Shown one piece after another: positions 1-10,915 of a DNA stretch of 64,000 nucleotides. A program made the translations under genes and the position numbers. The notes below the pieces were generated by a model, which saw nothing but the letters and a program-made list of their open reading frames with translations, did no database searches and was not told where the DNA came from. Position 1 is the first letter of the stretch, and every line of letters begins with the position of its first letter. Source of the DNA: Henckelia pumila (taxonomy: Eukaryota > Streptophyta > Magnoliopsida > Lamiales > Gesneriaceae); NCBI RefSeq assembly GCF_033568475.1, contig NC_133120.1, forward strand, positions 83,780,151 to 83,844,150. Reading direction: 5' to 3'.

Positions 1-50
1 AGTCTAATGGCCTTCTAATATGCCAACATAAGCAAACGCAAACGAGGATG

Positions 51-378
51 TAAGGATGGCAACGGGGCGGGATTGGGGCGGGTTTCGCCAAACCCGAAAC
101 CCACCCCAACCTAAGACCCGTCCCGCCGGGTAAAAATTGGACCCGAACCTGTCTCTTTTTGAATCCACCCCGCCCCGCATTAAAACTCGGCGGGTCCAAC
201 CCGGCAACCCGCTTAGATTTAATTTTAATTTATTAATTAAATTATTATTTCTTATATATACATACATGCATATATATTAAATGAAATATATATAATATAT
301 GTAAGTACATATTTAATTATATATTTTATATAAATATATATAATATATATTTAATATATTATATTATATAGGTACATA

Positions 379-409
<31 letters not shown>

Positions 410-647
410 GTACTCACGTATACATATAATATATATATGTACATAATATATTATATATTATATATATTCTATTTCTATTTATATAAATTTATATATATAT
501 ACGAGACGGGTTCACCAAAAACCGGGACCCGTCTCGGGTCCGGTCAGGACCCGTTGAATAAGACCCGTTCCACAACCCGTTTGATCGGGTTTTAATCCGC
601 CCCAGATGGGACGGGTTTTGCATGGACCCGGCCCATTGTCATCCCTA
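51..647. mobile_element. non-autonomous hAT-like DNA element, AT-rich centre
   Basis: The left end reads TAAGGATGGCAACGGGG and the right end, reverse-complemented, reads TAGGGATGACAATGGGC, so the two ends form imperfect terminal inverted repeats. Both subterminal zones are packed with GGCGGGT / ACCCGTC repeats. The centre (about 240-500) is almost pure A/T with an (AT)n run near 379-404. TAGGGATG-type ends with GC-rich subterminal repeats are common in plant hAT-type non-autonomous elements. I see no convincing 8-bp target duplication at the chosen ends, so the exact borders are uncertain. It codes for nothing. Confidence 0.5.
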
Positions 648-657
648 TGAGATTCCT

Positions 658-786
658 ACGAGGATCCATCGAGGAATGCCGTCTTAGAAAAACAAGAAAA
701 GGCTGCGAGAAACTAATTGCCATCCCTATGAGGATGCATCGAGGAATTCCGTCTTAGAAAAACAAGAAAAGGCTGCGAGAAACTAC
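658..786. repeat. tandem duplication, about 70-bp period
   Basis: A block running from the GAGGATCCATCGAGGAAT-like start to GGCTGCGAGAAACTA occurs twice, at about 658-716 and 728-786. The copies differ at only a few positions, so this is a young local duplication. It lies beside the right end of the hAT-like repeat. No function is visible. Confidence 0.8.
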
Positions 787-1202
787 TTGTCCTGAGTGAA
801 CTAACTGTCTTTTGTTCGCGTCAGGGGAGAAAAGCAATGAATATTGTTGAGATATCCCCGTCAATGTAACAAGTTGTTAGCTAGATGTCTGCTTAATTAT
901 CCATGTTCCTAATCATACGATATTAAAGCCTTAAAATAATCAAGATATGATGTCAAAAACTCTGAACTATAAAGTAACTATTTGCATCATTCTGCATTTT
1001 TTATTTCAGAGAAACTTTCACTTTTATCACGAAAAATTTGTCAATATTTACATTGATCTTCATTCCTTATTCAAGAAACTTTCATTTTATTGTGAAAAAA
1101 TTATAAGTTTTTTCATCACTTTTGAAGAAACTCAAATTTTTTATTTCTTACTAAAACATATCATTTTTATTTCGATCATATGTGCATGTAATGATATATA
1201 TG
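787..1202. other. AT-rich stretch, no gene seen
   Basis: The open frame on the plus strand here (about 947-1207) encodes a Phe/Ile/Lys-rich string with no family resemblance, as AT-rich DNA does by chance. I see no feature. Confidence 0.6.
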
Positions 1203-1371
1203 CATGAATGAAATCATCATTTTTTTAATAATGTATCATTATTTTTGTGCAAATGTGCTATGCAATCGATACACTTTATACGACTTTATACGACATGAAT
1301 GAAATCATTTTTTAATAATGTATCATTATTTTTGTGCAAATGTGCTATGCAATCGATACACTTTATACGAC
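1203..1371. repeat. tandem duplication, about 90-bp period
   Basis: CATGAATGAAATCAT starts at 1203 and again at 1293. Each is followed by the same AT-rich sequence ending in CAATCGATACACTTTATACGA. Copy one has a small extra CAT and a doubled CTTTATACGA at its end. The two copies are otherwise nearly identical. No coding potential is evident. Confidence 0.85.
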
Positions 1372-1880
1372 AAGAAGAAAACAGGAATGGAATGGATATA
1401 GGAATATCAAAAATGAACTCAATCTGTCAATTCGATAGATATAAACTCGAAAAATATCGAGTTAAGATTGAAATTTTTTTTTCAGGACGAAATAAATTGG
1501 ACCTAAAAACTAACCCAAAAAAATTAATAGTGTTCAGGTCAATATGGATTGACCGAGATGATCCGAAATTTTTTATTTTTATTTTTTATAAAATTTAAAA
1601 AAATTTGATACATTTTTTTATATTGTATATTTGAAAAAAAAAAAACTTATTATATAATAATATAATATATTTTCATCATTTTTATTTTGTAAAATTTTTA
1701 TTTTTTTAAAATATTACCAAAATTGGTTTGGGTGAGTTGGATTAGCCGATTTTGGGTTCAGGTGGTGCTCGAGTTGAAAAATTTTGCAGTAGCATTCATA
1801 TGCCAGCCCTACTCGAATCCACGCGAATTGACACCCTAATAATATGAACACAGGCAATCAAATTCTAGCATATATTTTAC
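1372..1880. other. degenerate repeat sequence within putative CSLA intron 1
   Basis: The right part (about 1715-1845) carries GGTTTGGGTGAGTTGG and ends in CGCGAATTGACACCCTAA, a sequence style typical of decayed hAT-type repeats in plants. The left end of such an element was not found. If the CSLA gene continues leftwards, this is intron sequence. No exon is seen. Confidence 0.35.
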
Positions 1881-2198
1881 CTCCTTTTCGTTATACATGG
1901 GGATTTGAACCAACACCATAGGATAGTTGCTGTTGTTTTTCTCCAGGTCTTCTTTTATGGCATCTAGCTGGTATGCTGCATATCTCTTCTTTCCCAGAAA
2001 TTTGACACAAACTATAACAATAGCCATGTAAACCCGTTCGAAGAAAAGCATTATCGACATCCCTATGCACGTGTATAGCGCAATCTGCAAAAGAGGCACA
2101 AGTATTTGAAACCTCATACGCTCCCAAGCATAATTGAGGCCTCTAGTGGGATTGTAGGTTTCATTGATCTCTAGCCCAGTAAAACCAACGTTTCTCAT
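1881..2198 (-). CDS. CSLA: glucomannan 4-beta-mannosyltransferase (cellulose synthase-like A), first exon only
   Basis: The exon encodes 106 residues from ATG at 2198 to a clean donor at 1881/1880 (AAGGAG|gtaaaa), ending in phase 0. The protein has an N-terminal membrane segment (around LVPLLQIALYTCIGMSIML), then FFERVYMA, and ends YPMVLVQIPMYNEKE, the stretch just before the glycosyltransferase-2 domain. CSLA enzymes polymerise GDP-mannose and GDP-glucose into mannan and glucomannan in the Golgi. The family protein is about 530 residues, so this is only its start. The remaining exons should lie at lower coordinates. None is found down to position 1, so the gene either leaves the window on the left through a long intron 1 or is truncated. 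Exons 2-7 of a CSLA gene do occur at 5336-6886, but on the wrong side to be spliced to this exon. Confidence 0.8.
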
Positions 2199-4242
2199 GA
2201 TAAATTGAGTGTAAAAAGAAGAGAAAATCAAGAGATTAAGTCAAAATGCAAAGGATGTGGTTACAATATTGCTTTCATGCAGCTTAGATTCTTGCTTTAA
2301 ATAAGCGTGGGGGAAAACCCAGAGGTAGTAGGGTGCATCGACACGTTAAATGGCTTAGGTGGAAGACGCAGAAAAAGTTTACATTTTATAGAAAGTGAAG
2401 TTGCTTGTTCTAAGAGACACACGGTGTGCATGCAAATGAAGTTGCTGCAACGTAGTATACTTGCTAGCTGGAATTATGGCTTTTCTCACCGATCGATGCA
2501 TGTTACAGTTGAAGAATTAATTAAATACGGATAATTTTCCTTTTACCTCAAGTTGATTACATAGTGAGAGAGAGAGGCAGCTCCTTAGTGCCTACCATAT
2601 ATAGGGAAATTGCTCATTTACCAGCTTGGTTTTTTTTTATGATCTTATGTGTAATGAGACAATAAATCACCTTTTGTTAGGATCGATTTGGTGTATAGAG
2701 AGGGTTGAATATACACTACGTATAAAATTTTTTGCTTCAAAAATCAATTCAGTTGAGGTGTCAAATGAACCACTAACTTTCTTGACTGTAAATATATGTC
2801 AATTGCCCAATAAAAAGTGTGCGAAAAGAGGTTAATTGACAAATTAGAATAATTGAATAAATGACTTGAAAATAAGATTGACTGGAAGTTAATAAGCAAG
2901 AATATGTTTATGAATGTTTGAAAATTTAAATTGCTTATTTACCAGCTTGGTTTTTTGATGATCTTATTTTTTTACGGTTGACTTGGATTTTTGCAGCGTA
3001 GATTTATTCTTCGGGGTCAGTTTGACTAGTTGGCATTATTATACAATCAATCACCTTCAAGATTTTAATATTGTTATGATTATCAGATTTGAGCCTCTGC
3101 TAAAAACCATGGTTTGCCTCAATATTAGATAAACTTTATACTTTATGCATGTCACAATTATATTTTCATTTCTTGTTATTTAATTTATGGCATGGGAAAA
3201 TTATAAGTAATTTAGTGTCCATTAAAGCTGAATGTCGTCATTGTTTATATATCGCCTCATCTATAATATTGTCGACTTGTTTGTGGATGAATGACTCTGA
3301 AAATATATTTTCGACACGCAATATGATAATTGTCGCTACTTGCATGTGTACAAACTCATTGCTTGGTCTTATTCAATTTGAAGTTGATAAAATAATAGGT
3401 ATAGACATCATCGTATTAATTAATAATATTATTGTAAGAACTAGTTGTGAGTTTGGTAAGTACCAGTTTATGGTTGGGAATAATTAAAACCTAGCTGTTA
3501 TTTTGATTCAGTCGATCGTAAATTTGTTCTAATTGGAAAGTGTATGTGAATATGGAACTTAAAGATGATATATAGACGTGAAGTGGTTTATTTCTCCAAT
3601 ATAGTTTCAGTTCACCCTCTAAAATGTTCGTGATTTGGTATAAGAAGATGGGTAATGCATATTAACCTGAGGAAGAAGAATTCGCATGTCATTTTGTGTA
3701 GACTTTTGACTGATCAGTCAATGGGATTGCTGACGTTTAATTCCATCTATTTACACTTACACATATTAAAAGTACCAAAAACAAAATGACAGTTCCTGCT
3801 CGGGAGAGTCTTGGCTCGAACTCGTTGGCAAACTCTAATTAAGAAAAGAGTTTGATTTTAAATTTCTCATTGGTTCGGAATCGTTATATGGATGAATTTG
3901 AAATTCATTGGTTCGAAAGATCCCTAATATATTCGAATTTGATTTTAAATAACTCAAGTCATATATATTTTGTAGGGTTATGTTATCTGTCGAATGACCG
4001 GTTATGTATTGCATTTAAAATTACAGAAATATTTTAAATGTATTTTTGAAAGAGTTTTTTTAAATAAAGTATATGGATAATTTTGTAATTTTAAAGAAAA
4101 TATGTAACCCAACACGTAATTTTCATTGTACATATAACATTTTCTCATCTTGAATAAACATTATGTATTTCGATGAGACGTATTCTGGGCGGTCGTCTAC
4201 TGCTTTCGATTTTTAGAGAGGCGATGATTTTAGACGTGGTTA
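2199..4242. other. CSLA upstream region, no other gene seen
   Basis: This holds the putative promoter and 5' leader of CSLA on the minus strand, then AT-rich DNA. A plus-strand frame at 3149-3487 has no recognisable domain. The one notable part is 3594-3711, repeated at 6917-7033. Confidence 0.5.
3594..3711. repeat. direct repeat, outer copy (partner at 6917-7033)
   Basis: About 117 bases, from the TAGTTTCAGTTCACCCTCT region through to TGTGTAGACTTTTGAC, are repeated almost exactly at 6917-7033. The outer copy lies about 0.5 kb left of the retrotransposon. The inner copy lies inside it, directly upstream (in gene sense) of the captured CSLA exon 2. Flanking sequences are unrelated, so a short block was copied. 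Confidence 0.9.
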
Positions 4243-4247
4243 CATTA

Positions 4248-5058
4248 TGAAAGAAATATTTTATTCCTTAAAATCGTCCTATTTTGAAAAAGATCTTATT
4301 TAATATATTTTGCTTTTCTTGAACATGAAGTAATTTTAAATAAGTTATTTACTTCCTTGCTTAACTTGATTTGAGATATGATTAAGTTTATCATAATATT
4401 TATTATCTTATCTCTAATAATTTAATTCCTTTACTATGTAGATTTGACTTGATAAAAAAGGAACAAGATCTAGAATCCTATGTCTACAAGAAAATATGTT
4501 GAAGAAGGATTCTTTACCTATATATTGAGATAGGCGTGACCGACCAAAATAGAGAGAGGTCGTGAGTTTCTTAAGCTTCAATATATGTACGTTGAGAAAG
4601 AGCTGTTGAAGCTTGTATCAGTCGTGATTACTTGAAGCAGTGACGAACACTTGAAGATAGTTGATCGAAGAGTGTTTTCGTCTTACGTGTTGTTGGCTTC
4701 AAGATTTTTCTCCTTACTTTGTTTTTCGTTATTCTATTTCATATAGAATGTTTTTAGGAGAACTTTTACTCTTTATTTTCTCACTTGTTTTGAAAAATTG
4801 AATTTTATAGTAATCACTAGTTTTAGGGTTTGTAAAACTCTTTGATTATTTTTCTAGTGAAGTTTTGCCCTGAGGCGTTGCAAGAGTATTTTATACTCTT
4901 GTTTAAATCATATTGAGTCTATTTATTTGGTTGCTTGTCTATTTTATTTACGCTTTAATTATATTCCGCTGCAAATTACTCAAGGTGTTATTGTAGGTGT
5001 TGTCAGCACCTTGTGACAATACCTCAAACTGTTTATGTGCAACCCCTTTTCCCTTACA
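4248..5058 (+). repeat. 5' LTR (complete)
   Basis: Starts TGAAAG and ends CCCTTACA. It matches the 3' LTR at 16163-16975 along its length. One four-half-site palindrome module lies at 4984-5023, near the LTR end. Confidence 0.93.
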
Positions 5059-5060
5059 AG

Positions 5061-5073
5061 TGGCATCAGAGCC
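5061..5073 (+). other. primer-binding site, outer copy
   Basis: TGGCATCAGAGCC lies two bases after the LTR, complementary in style to the 3' end of initiator tRNA-Met, as usual for copia elements. The same site recurs at 7750-7762 after the inner, partial LTR. Confidence 0.85.
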
Positions 5074-5335
5074 ATATTCTTGATATACTAAGAACTGATC
5101 TTGGTTTGTTTATTTTATTACAGGGAATAATATGGACTCATCGGTTAGCTTCAAGAAGTCCAATTATTGCCGCTTTCGATCTATGAAGAGACATGACATT
5201 TTCAAACAGTATTCATAATACTAGAAGATGTATAGACCTGTGACAAAGTAAAGTAGAAACATAGAAAAATTAATTCCATGATAGATAACTAAAGTAATGT
5301 AGAACTTTTCATTTTTCTTGTTTGAATTTACATGC

Positions 5336-6886
5336 CTTAAGAGTGGACACTGCATTGAGAATGGTAATGGCAGCTGGAAGATAAATTGCTAGCGGTTTTG
5401 GTAGATGGACTTCAGGAATTAAGATTGTTATTGGGATCACGATGCAGTAAAAGAAAAATGTAACCCAATGTGCAACAATCTTCCTTACAAAGAAAAAAGC
5501 ATATATAACATGCCATTTCTTCCAGATTGACACGCGCTGCAGTTAAGGAAGGTATGTGAAAATTCACTCGAAAAATTCAAATTTTACAATTGTACAACTA
5601 GTTTGTCACTGATACTAACAGGGAACAGCTGTATTTACATTACCTCACAAAGGATAATTTCCATGAACATTTTTCTAAAGAGATTAGCTGGCATGACCAG
5701 CGATGTTGTTGATATCTATATGCCTTGAATGTACTTGGAAGCTCATTTTTTACCTGATGAAAGATGATCATGTGCAACACAATAAAAAAATTATATTATC
5801 TTGGTAAATATTTCATATTTACGTGATATATTAAACACTTACCGCCAGGTCACCCACGAAGAGAAATTTCCAGCCCTTGAGGCTAGCCCTAACAGCAAGG
5901 TCCATGTCCTCTACTGTGGTTCTGTCCTTCCATCCACCGGCATCAATTAGGGCACTCATCCGCCAAACACCAGCAGTACCTATACAAATAGTCAAATATT
6001 TTAACACCTTTACTCATAGAGAGTGTTTACTTTTGAAGTAAAAAATAACTTTCAGGACTGAAATATCAGTATTGGGCAACCATTGAATCCAAAGAACGAG
6101 CATGTTGAGGATCCGACTTCTTGCTCAACACTGAAGTGATATTGTAATGACATCTCTTGAAAGCGAGTCATTATGCATTCATCCGCGTTCACTGTAAATT
6201 TAAATTATCTTTAGCTTCAAGAAAACAAGCAAATAATTAAATTAAATGACTGTGTTGTGGCAAAATTTCACCGCCCATTGTGATTTACTTCAATCGAAGA
6301 TTGAAATATTATGATCATGGTTAAATATTTGAGCACACAAATCTTACACGTTTGATTTGAATAGTATGTTAAATGAAATAATACTTTCAAATTTTGAGTG
6401 TTTTGACTTGAGTCACGAATATATTTCAAGTATGATGTTTTTTGCCTTACCAAATTTCCACCTCGCTTGAACCAAGCCCAATTGTGGGTTTTCAAGTAGG
6501 TAGGGAATGGTCCTCCAGAGAAAATCTTTCTCTGGTTGGAAATCTGCATCAAAGATGACCACAAATTCACAAGCTTCCTCATAAGTCTTTTTTAAACCTT
6601 CTCGAAGGGCACCCGCTTTGTAACCATTTCTGTTGTTTCTTGTTTCATACTTTATATTCACGCCGCAGCGTATCCATTTTTGGCACTCTAATTGAACCAA
6701 TGTATATCATAATTTGGTATTTGAAATCAGTACACGGACAAGATTATGACAGAAATCATAACTAAATTTGTAGTTGAGACTGAATACCCGTAAGGCTGCA
6801 TTGGTAGAGTCATCTAAAACTTGCACAATAAGTCGGTCTGATGGCCATGAAAGATTAGATACAGCTCCAATTGATAGCTTGTAAAC
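5336..6886 (-). pseudogene. CSLA: CSLA fragment, exons 2-7, captured and broken
   Basis: Exons on the minus strand are: 6788-6886 (VYKLSIGA...QVLDDST), about 6452-6710 (ECQKW, NRNGYKAGAL, the DAD of FDADFQPE, QARWKF), 6081-6191 (MTRFQEMSLQYHF, VEQEVGSST, FFGFNG), 5843-5979 ([25 protein letters not shown]), 5644-5753 (NELPSTFKAYRYQQHRW) and 5336-5536 (WKKWHVIYAFFFVRK to ITILNAVSTLK). These cover the GT2 catalytic core, including the DxD-type and QQHRW motifs. Signs of decay: the conserved WSCGPAN codons have lost four bases near 5700, shifting the frame; no AG precedes the LVQLECQKW start; and the exon 7 donor reads AAG|gc. The final membrane exons are missing. Introns are retained and the segment lies antisense to the retrotransposon, so it was copied as DNA, not from spliced mRNA. 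Confidence 0.85.
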
Positions 6887-6916
6887 CTAAATAAATATAA
6901 CATTTTTCGTTAGTTC

Positions 6917-7033
6917 TCTCAATGTAGTTTCAGTTCACCCTCTAAAATGTTCGTGATTTGGTATAAGAAGATGGGTAATGCATATTAACCTGAGGAAGAA
7001 GAATTCGCATGTCATTTTGTGTAGACTTTTGAC
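6917..7033. repeat. direct repeat, inner copy (partner at 3594-3711)
   Basis: Near-exact copy of 3594-3711, lying between CSLA exon 2 and the shuffled LTR pieces. See that entry. Confidence 0.9.
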
Positions 7034-7205
7034 TATTTATTTGGTTGCTTGTCTATTTTATTTACGCTTTGACTAGTTTTAGGGTTTGTAAAACTCTTTG
7101 ATTATTTTTCTAGTGAAGTTTTGCCCTGGGGTGTTGCAAAAATATTTTATACTCTTGCTTAAATCATATTGAGTCTATTTATTTGGCGTTATTAAAACAC
7201 ACTAC

Positions 7206-7747
7206 GCCTATATATTGAGATAGGCGTGACCGACCAAAATAGAGAGAGGTCGTGAGTTTCTTAAGCTGCAATATATGTACGTTGAGAAAGAGCTGCTGAA
7301 GCTTGTATCGGTCCTGATTACTTAAAGCAGTGAAGAACACTTGAAGATAGTTGATCGAAGAGTGTTTTCGTCTTACGTGTTGTTGGCTTCAAGATTTTTC
7401 TCCTTACTTTGTTTTTCGTTATTCTATTTCATATAGAATGTTTTTAGGAGAACTTTTACTCTTTATTTTCTCACTTGTTTTGAGAAATTGAATTTTACAG
7501 TAATCACTAGTTTTAGGGTTTGTAAAACTCTTTGATTATTTTTCTAGTGAAGTTTTGCCCTGGGTGTTGCAAGAGTATTTTATACTCTTGCTTAAATCAT
7601 ATTGAGTCTATTTATTTGGTTGCTTGTCTATTTTATTTACGCTTTAATTATATTTTGCTGCAAATTACTCAAGGTGTTATTGTAGGTGTTGTCAACACCT
7701 TGTGACAATACCTCAAACTGTTTATGTGCAACTCTTTTTCCCTTACA
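7206..7747 (+). repeat. partial inner LTR copy
   Basis: About 540 bases match the 3' two-thirds of the LTR (4517-5058), starting at CCTATATATTGAGATAGG and ending CCTTACA. It is followed by a second primer-binding site (7750-7762) and the gag start. Together with the outer LTR it makes three LTR copies in one insertion. Confidence 0.9.
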
Positions 7748-7820
7748 AGTGGCATCAGAGCCATATTCTTGATACACTAAGAACTGATCTTGATTTGTTT
7801 ATTTTATTACAGGGAATAAT

Positions 7821-9120
7821 ATGGACTCATCGTCTGTTGCGAACTCGTTCCTGAAACCTCCGGTCCTTGATGACACAAATTACGCACTGTGGAAGAATAG
7901 GATGCGATATACTATTAAAGCAATGGATGTTCGTGCTTGGCAAAGTATTCTAACTGTTTGGACTCCTCCAAAGACGCTAGATGAAGATGGAGACTATATC
8001 ATCAAGCAAGAAGAAACTTGGACTGCCGAAGAAACACAAAGTTCAAGCTACAATGCTAAAGCACTCAATGCAATTTTTGCAACTATTGATATGAGGATGT
8101 ATGGAATCATAGCTGATTGCACTGTTGCTAAGGATGCATGGGATGCTCTTCAAGAACACTGTGAAGGAACTGATAGCATGAGAAGAACAAGATTGAGATT
8201 GTTAAACGCAAGATTTGAGAATATCAGGATGGATGAGAATGAATCTATTGCTGATTATGATAAGAAACTTAGGGAGATAGCTACAGAGGCGCATGATCTT
8301 GGAGGACCTATTGCGAGTGAAACTATGGTGAACAAGGTTCTTCGATCTTTGACTAAAAGATTCAATGGGAATATTTGGGCACTTGAAGAAATAAAAGGCA
8401 TTTCAAAGATGAAGATGACTGAACTAATTAGCATTCTTCAAATTTTTGAGATGAACAACACAGAACAAGAGAAGGATAAAGGAAAATCAATAGCCCTTCA
8501 AGCCTTGAAACCCTCATACGAGGAGTATGTTCAATTTCATCAAGAAGTCCATCAATCTGATTTAGAAGATGATTCGATTTCTCTCATTACTAGGAAATTC
8601 AATGATTATCTGAAGAAGATAAAAGAGTCAAGAAATACGGATAAAAAACTCAAGGCTCCAATGTTCTCTAACAAGCCTTTAAGGATTACTGAACCAGAAC
8701 AATCACCAAGGAAACCTGTTGATACTCCTAAGCCTCGAGTGATGATGGAAGGGAAGAAGAATTTTGTCTCAAAGAAGTTGGACACTGTTCAATGTCATGC
8801 TTGTCAAGGTTTTGGACACTATGCAAATGAGTGTGCCAACACGCTTAGGAAATGGATGAACACGTTTTTGACTGATGAAGAGTCTGAAGAAGACGAACAG
8901 GAAGATGAAGAAAGTCATACTGCCTTGTCGGCCCTACTGAAGAGCAAGAAAAAGTTTCAAGTCAATCCTTTAGGTGTTGCCACACCTGGCCGCAACATCT
9001 CCCAAAGGTCAGTTTGTTTGAATTCCTCCATTACTGATAATATGTGTGATAATGATACAGGTGAAGAGATAATGTCCATGGAAGAAGCTCGGATGATGTT
9101 TGAAGAACTTCATACTGATT
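7821..9120 (+). mobile_element. retrotransposon part: gag region (fossil)
   Basis: Opens MDSSSVANSFLKPPVL and continues with a copia gag of the UBN2/DUF4219 type (WKNRMRYTIKAMD, the DAWDALQEHCEGT region, ENESIADYDKKL). A zinc-knuckle motif (CHACQGFGHYANEC) lies near residue 330 and an acidic tail follows. This gag type, with a long C-terminal extension, is usual for Sirevirus. Gag packages the element's RNA into particles. Part of a dead element. Confidence 0.88.
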
Positions 9121-9139
9121 AGGTTGAAAGGAATAAGAT

Positions 9140-10140
9140 GAATAATATTCTTTCAAAGGAAAATTCTGATCTAAAGGCTGATGTGTCAATACTGGAAGTC
9201 ATGCTGAGTAAGAAAGACATGGAATTAAGCCAAGTGAAGAAAGAACTCAAAAAAGCAAATGCTACATTGGCCAAGTTTAATTCAAGAACTTTCAAGCTTG
9301 ATTCGTTACTCATGATGGGAAGAGATGGTACGGCTGGTTTAGGTTTTGAAAACAGCATATTTGAGGTTGGTGAAATTTTGAAAGGCCCTGTGTTTGTCAA
9401 GGAAAGTAGCAGTACAGAAAGCTCAAGCAAAAAGGCCTTACAAATTGATCCTTCAAAACCAAAGCCACATACTGCTGCTTCTTCAATGTATAGAAGGAAA
9501 CGTAAGTACATATGTCACTACTGTCATAGACCTGGTCATATCAAACCGTACTATTTTAAGCTGCAGGAAGACTACAGGTATAGATCTGCATCGAAGGTGT
9601 TGCCTAAGGTGTTGCCAACACCTCCCCACAATATCCTTAGAAACAGATCTTATGTAAGAAAGATTTGGGTACCAAAAGCTGATATTCAATGTCATATGAT
9701 TTATACTGCTTTGAGAACTAATGTTTCAGGTGCATGGTACTTTGATAGCGGTAGCTCTCATCACATGACAGGTTCCAAGAAGTTTCTCACTGACTATGTT
9801 GAACAAAAAAGTGGAAAAGTAACCTATGGTGGAGGTTCAAAGGAAAACATTGTTGGAAAGGGAACTCTGAATGTTGCTGGTCTGCCCAAGCTTCGCAATG
9901 TGCTTCATGTTGAAGGATTAACTGCAAATCTAATAAGCATAAGCCAACTTTGTGATGATAATTTGCATGTGCAATTTGATAAGAAATTATGCAAAGTTTT
10001 TGATGATTCAAATCTCTGTGTCATGACAGGTACTAGGTCATCTGACAACTACTATCAACTCGGAGAAGAGATTGTAGACACACCAAAGTTAATGAGTTTG
10101 ATCTATGACATCAAAAATTGGGACATGCAAATTTCAAGAA
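9140..10140 (+). mobile_element. retrotransposon part: second knuckle and protease region (fossil)
   Basis: A Lys/Glu-rich, coiled-coil-like start is followed by a knuckle-like motif (CHYCHRPGH) and then by the copia aspartic protease signature WYFDSGSSHHMTG, with NVLHVEGLTANLISISQL downstream. The protease region of copia elements processes the polyprotein. Part of a dead element. Confidence 0.85.
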
Positions 10141-10915
10141 ACTAAAGAACTTAAGTAAGTTAGATGCTGTAAAAGGTATGCCTAACTTAAAATCTGGTAT
10201 TCCATTTGTCTGTGAAGCGTGTCAGAAAGGGAAGCAGACTAGGGTGTCACACGAGGTGTTGCCAACATCTGTGACAACACGCTGCCTTGAGCTTTTACAT
10301 ATGGACTTGATGGGTCCAATGGATGTTGAAAGCTTTGGAGGTAAGAAATATTCTTTTGTTTGTGTGGATGATTTCTCACGATATACTTGGGTAAACTTTC
10401 TGAGAGAAAAATCGGACACATTTGATGCCTTCAAGAAACTGCTCACTAAGATTACGAATCTACATAATCTGAAGGTAATCTGCATTCGCACTGATCATGG
10501 TAAGGAGTTCGAAAACTCTTCTTTTGCTAGTCTGTGTGATAATAAAGGTATTTCTCATTAATTTTCTGCTCCTAAAACTCCACAACAAAATGGAATTGCT
10601 GAAAGAAAAAATAGGATTTTGCAAGAGATGGCAAGAGTGATGTTGAGTTCGAAAAATATTTCAAAACGTTTTTGGGCTGAAGTCTTGAATACTGCATGTC
10701 ATATTTCAAATAGAGTTTATTTGAGGAATGATACTACTATGACATCCTATGAAATTCTCATGGGAAAGAGGCCAAACCTTAAATATTTTCATGTTTTTGG
10801 ATGTGTATGTCACGTTTTGAATGATAGGGATCATCTTGCTAAATTTGATGCAAAAAGTGATAAGTGTATGTTTTTGGATATTCATCAAATAGCCGAGCCT
10901 ATAGGATGTATAACT
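10120..10915 (+). mobile_element. retrotransposon part: integrase region (fossil)
   Basis: A pre-integrase zinc-binding segment (GHANFKKL ... CEACQKGKQTR) is followed by the integrase core (HMDLMGPM, FVCVDDFSRYTWV, RTDHGKEFEN) and its C-terminal part (MARVMLS, FWAEVLNTACHISNRV, YFHVFGCVCHV). These are standard copia integrase landmarks. Part of a dead element. Confidence 0.87.

Larger units (their letters stand above)
5144..7205. other. foreign patch inserted in the 5' part of the retrotransposon
   Basis: The outer copy of the gag start departs from the inner copy at about 5144. From there to about 7205 the sequence is not retrotransposon in normal order. It consists of a CSLA gene segment (exons 7 to 2 with introns, minus strand), a copy of the block at 3594-3711 (6917-7033), two short LTR pieces in the wrong order (about 7034-7070 and 7071-7185), about 20 bp of filler, and then a partial LTR that leads into the element's interior. 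The flanking CATTA lies outside both outer LTRs, so the patch is inside the insertion. Stitching of several nearby sequences with filler is what template-switching repair produces; that mechanism is an inference. Confidence 0.8.

Noticed and set aside
4-267. Minus-strand frame of 87 residues
   Set aside because: It lies over the GC-rich end of the hAT-like repeat and reads repeated ACCCG units; no protein family.
947-1598. Two plus-strand frames
   Set aside because: AT-rich composition and overlap with a tandem duplication; no domain.
3149-3487. 112-residue plus-strand frame
   Set aside because: No recognisable motif, no neighbouring exon, composition typical of chance.
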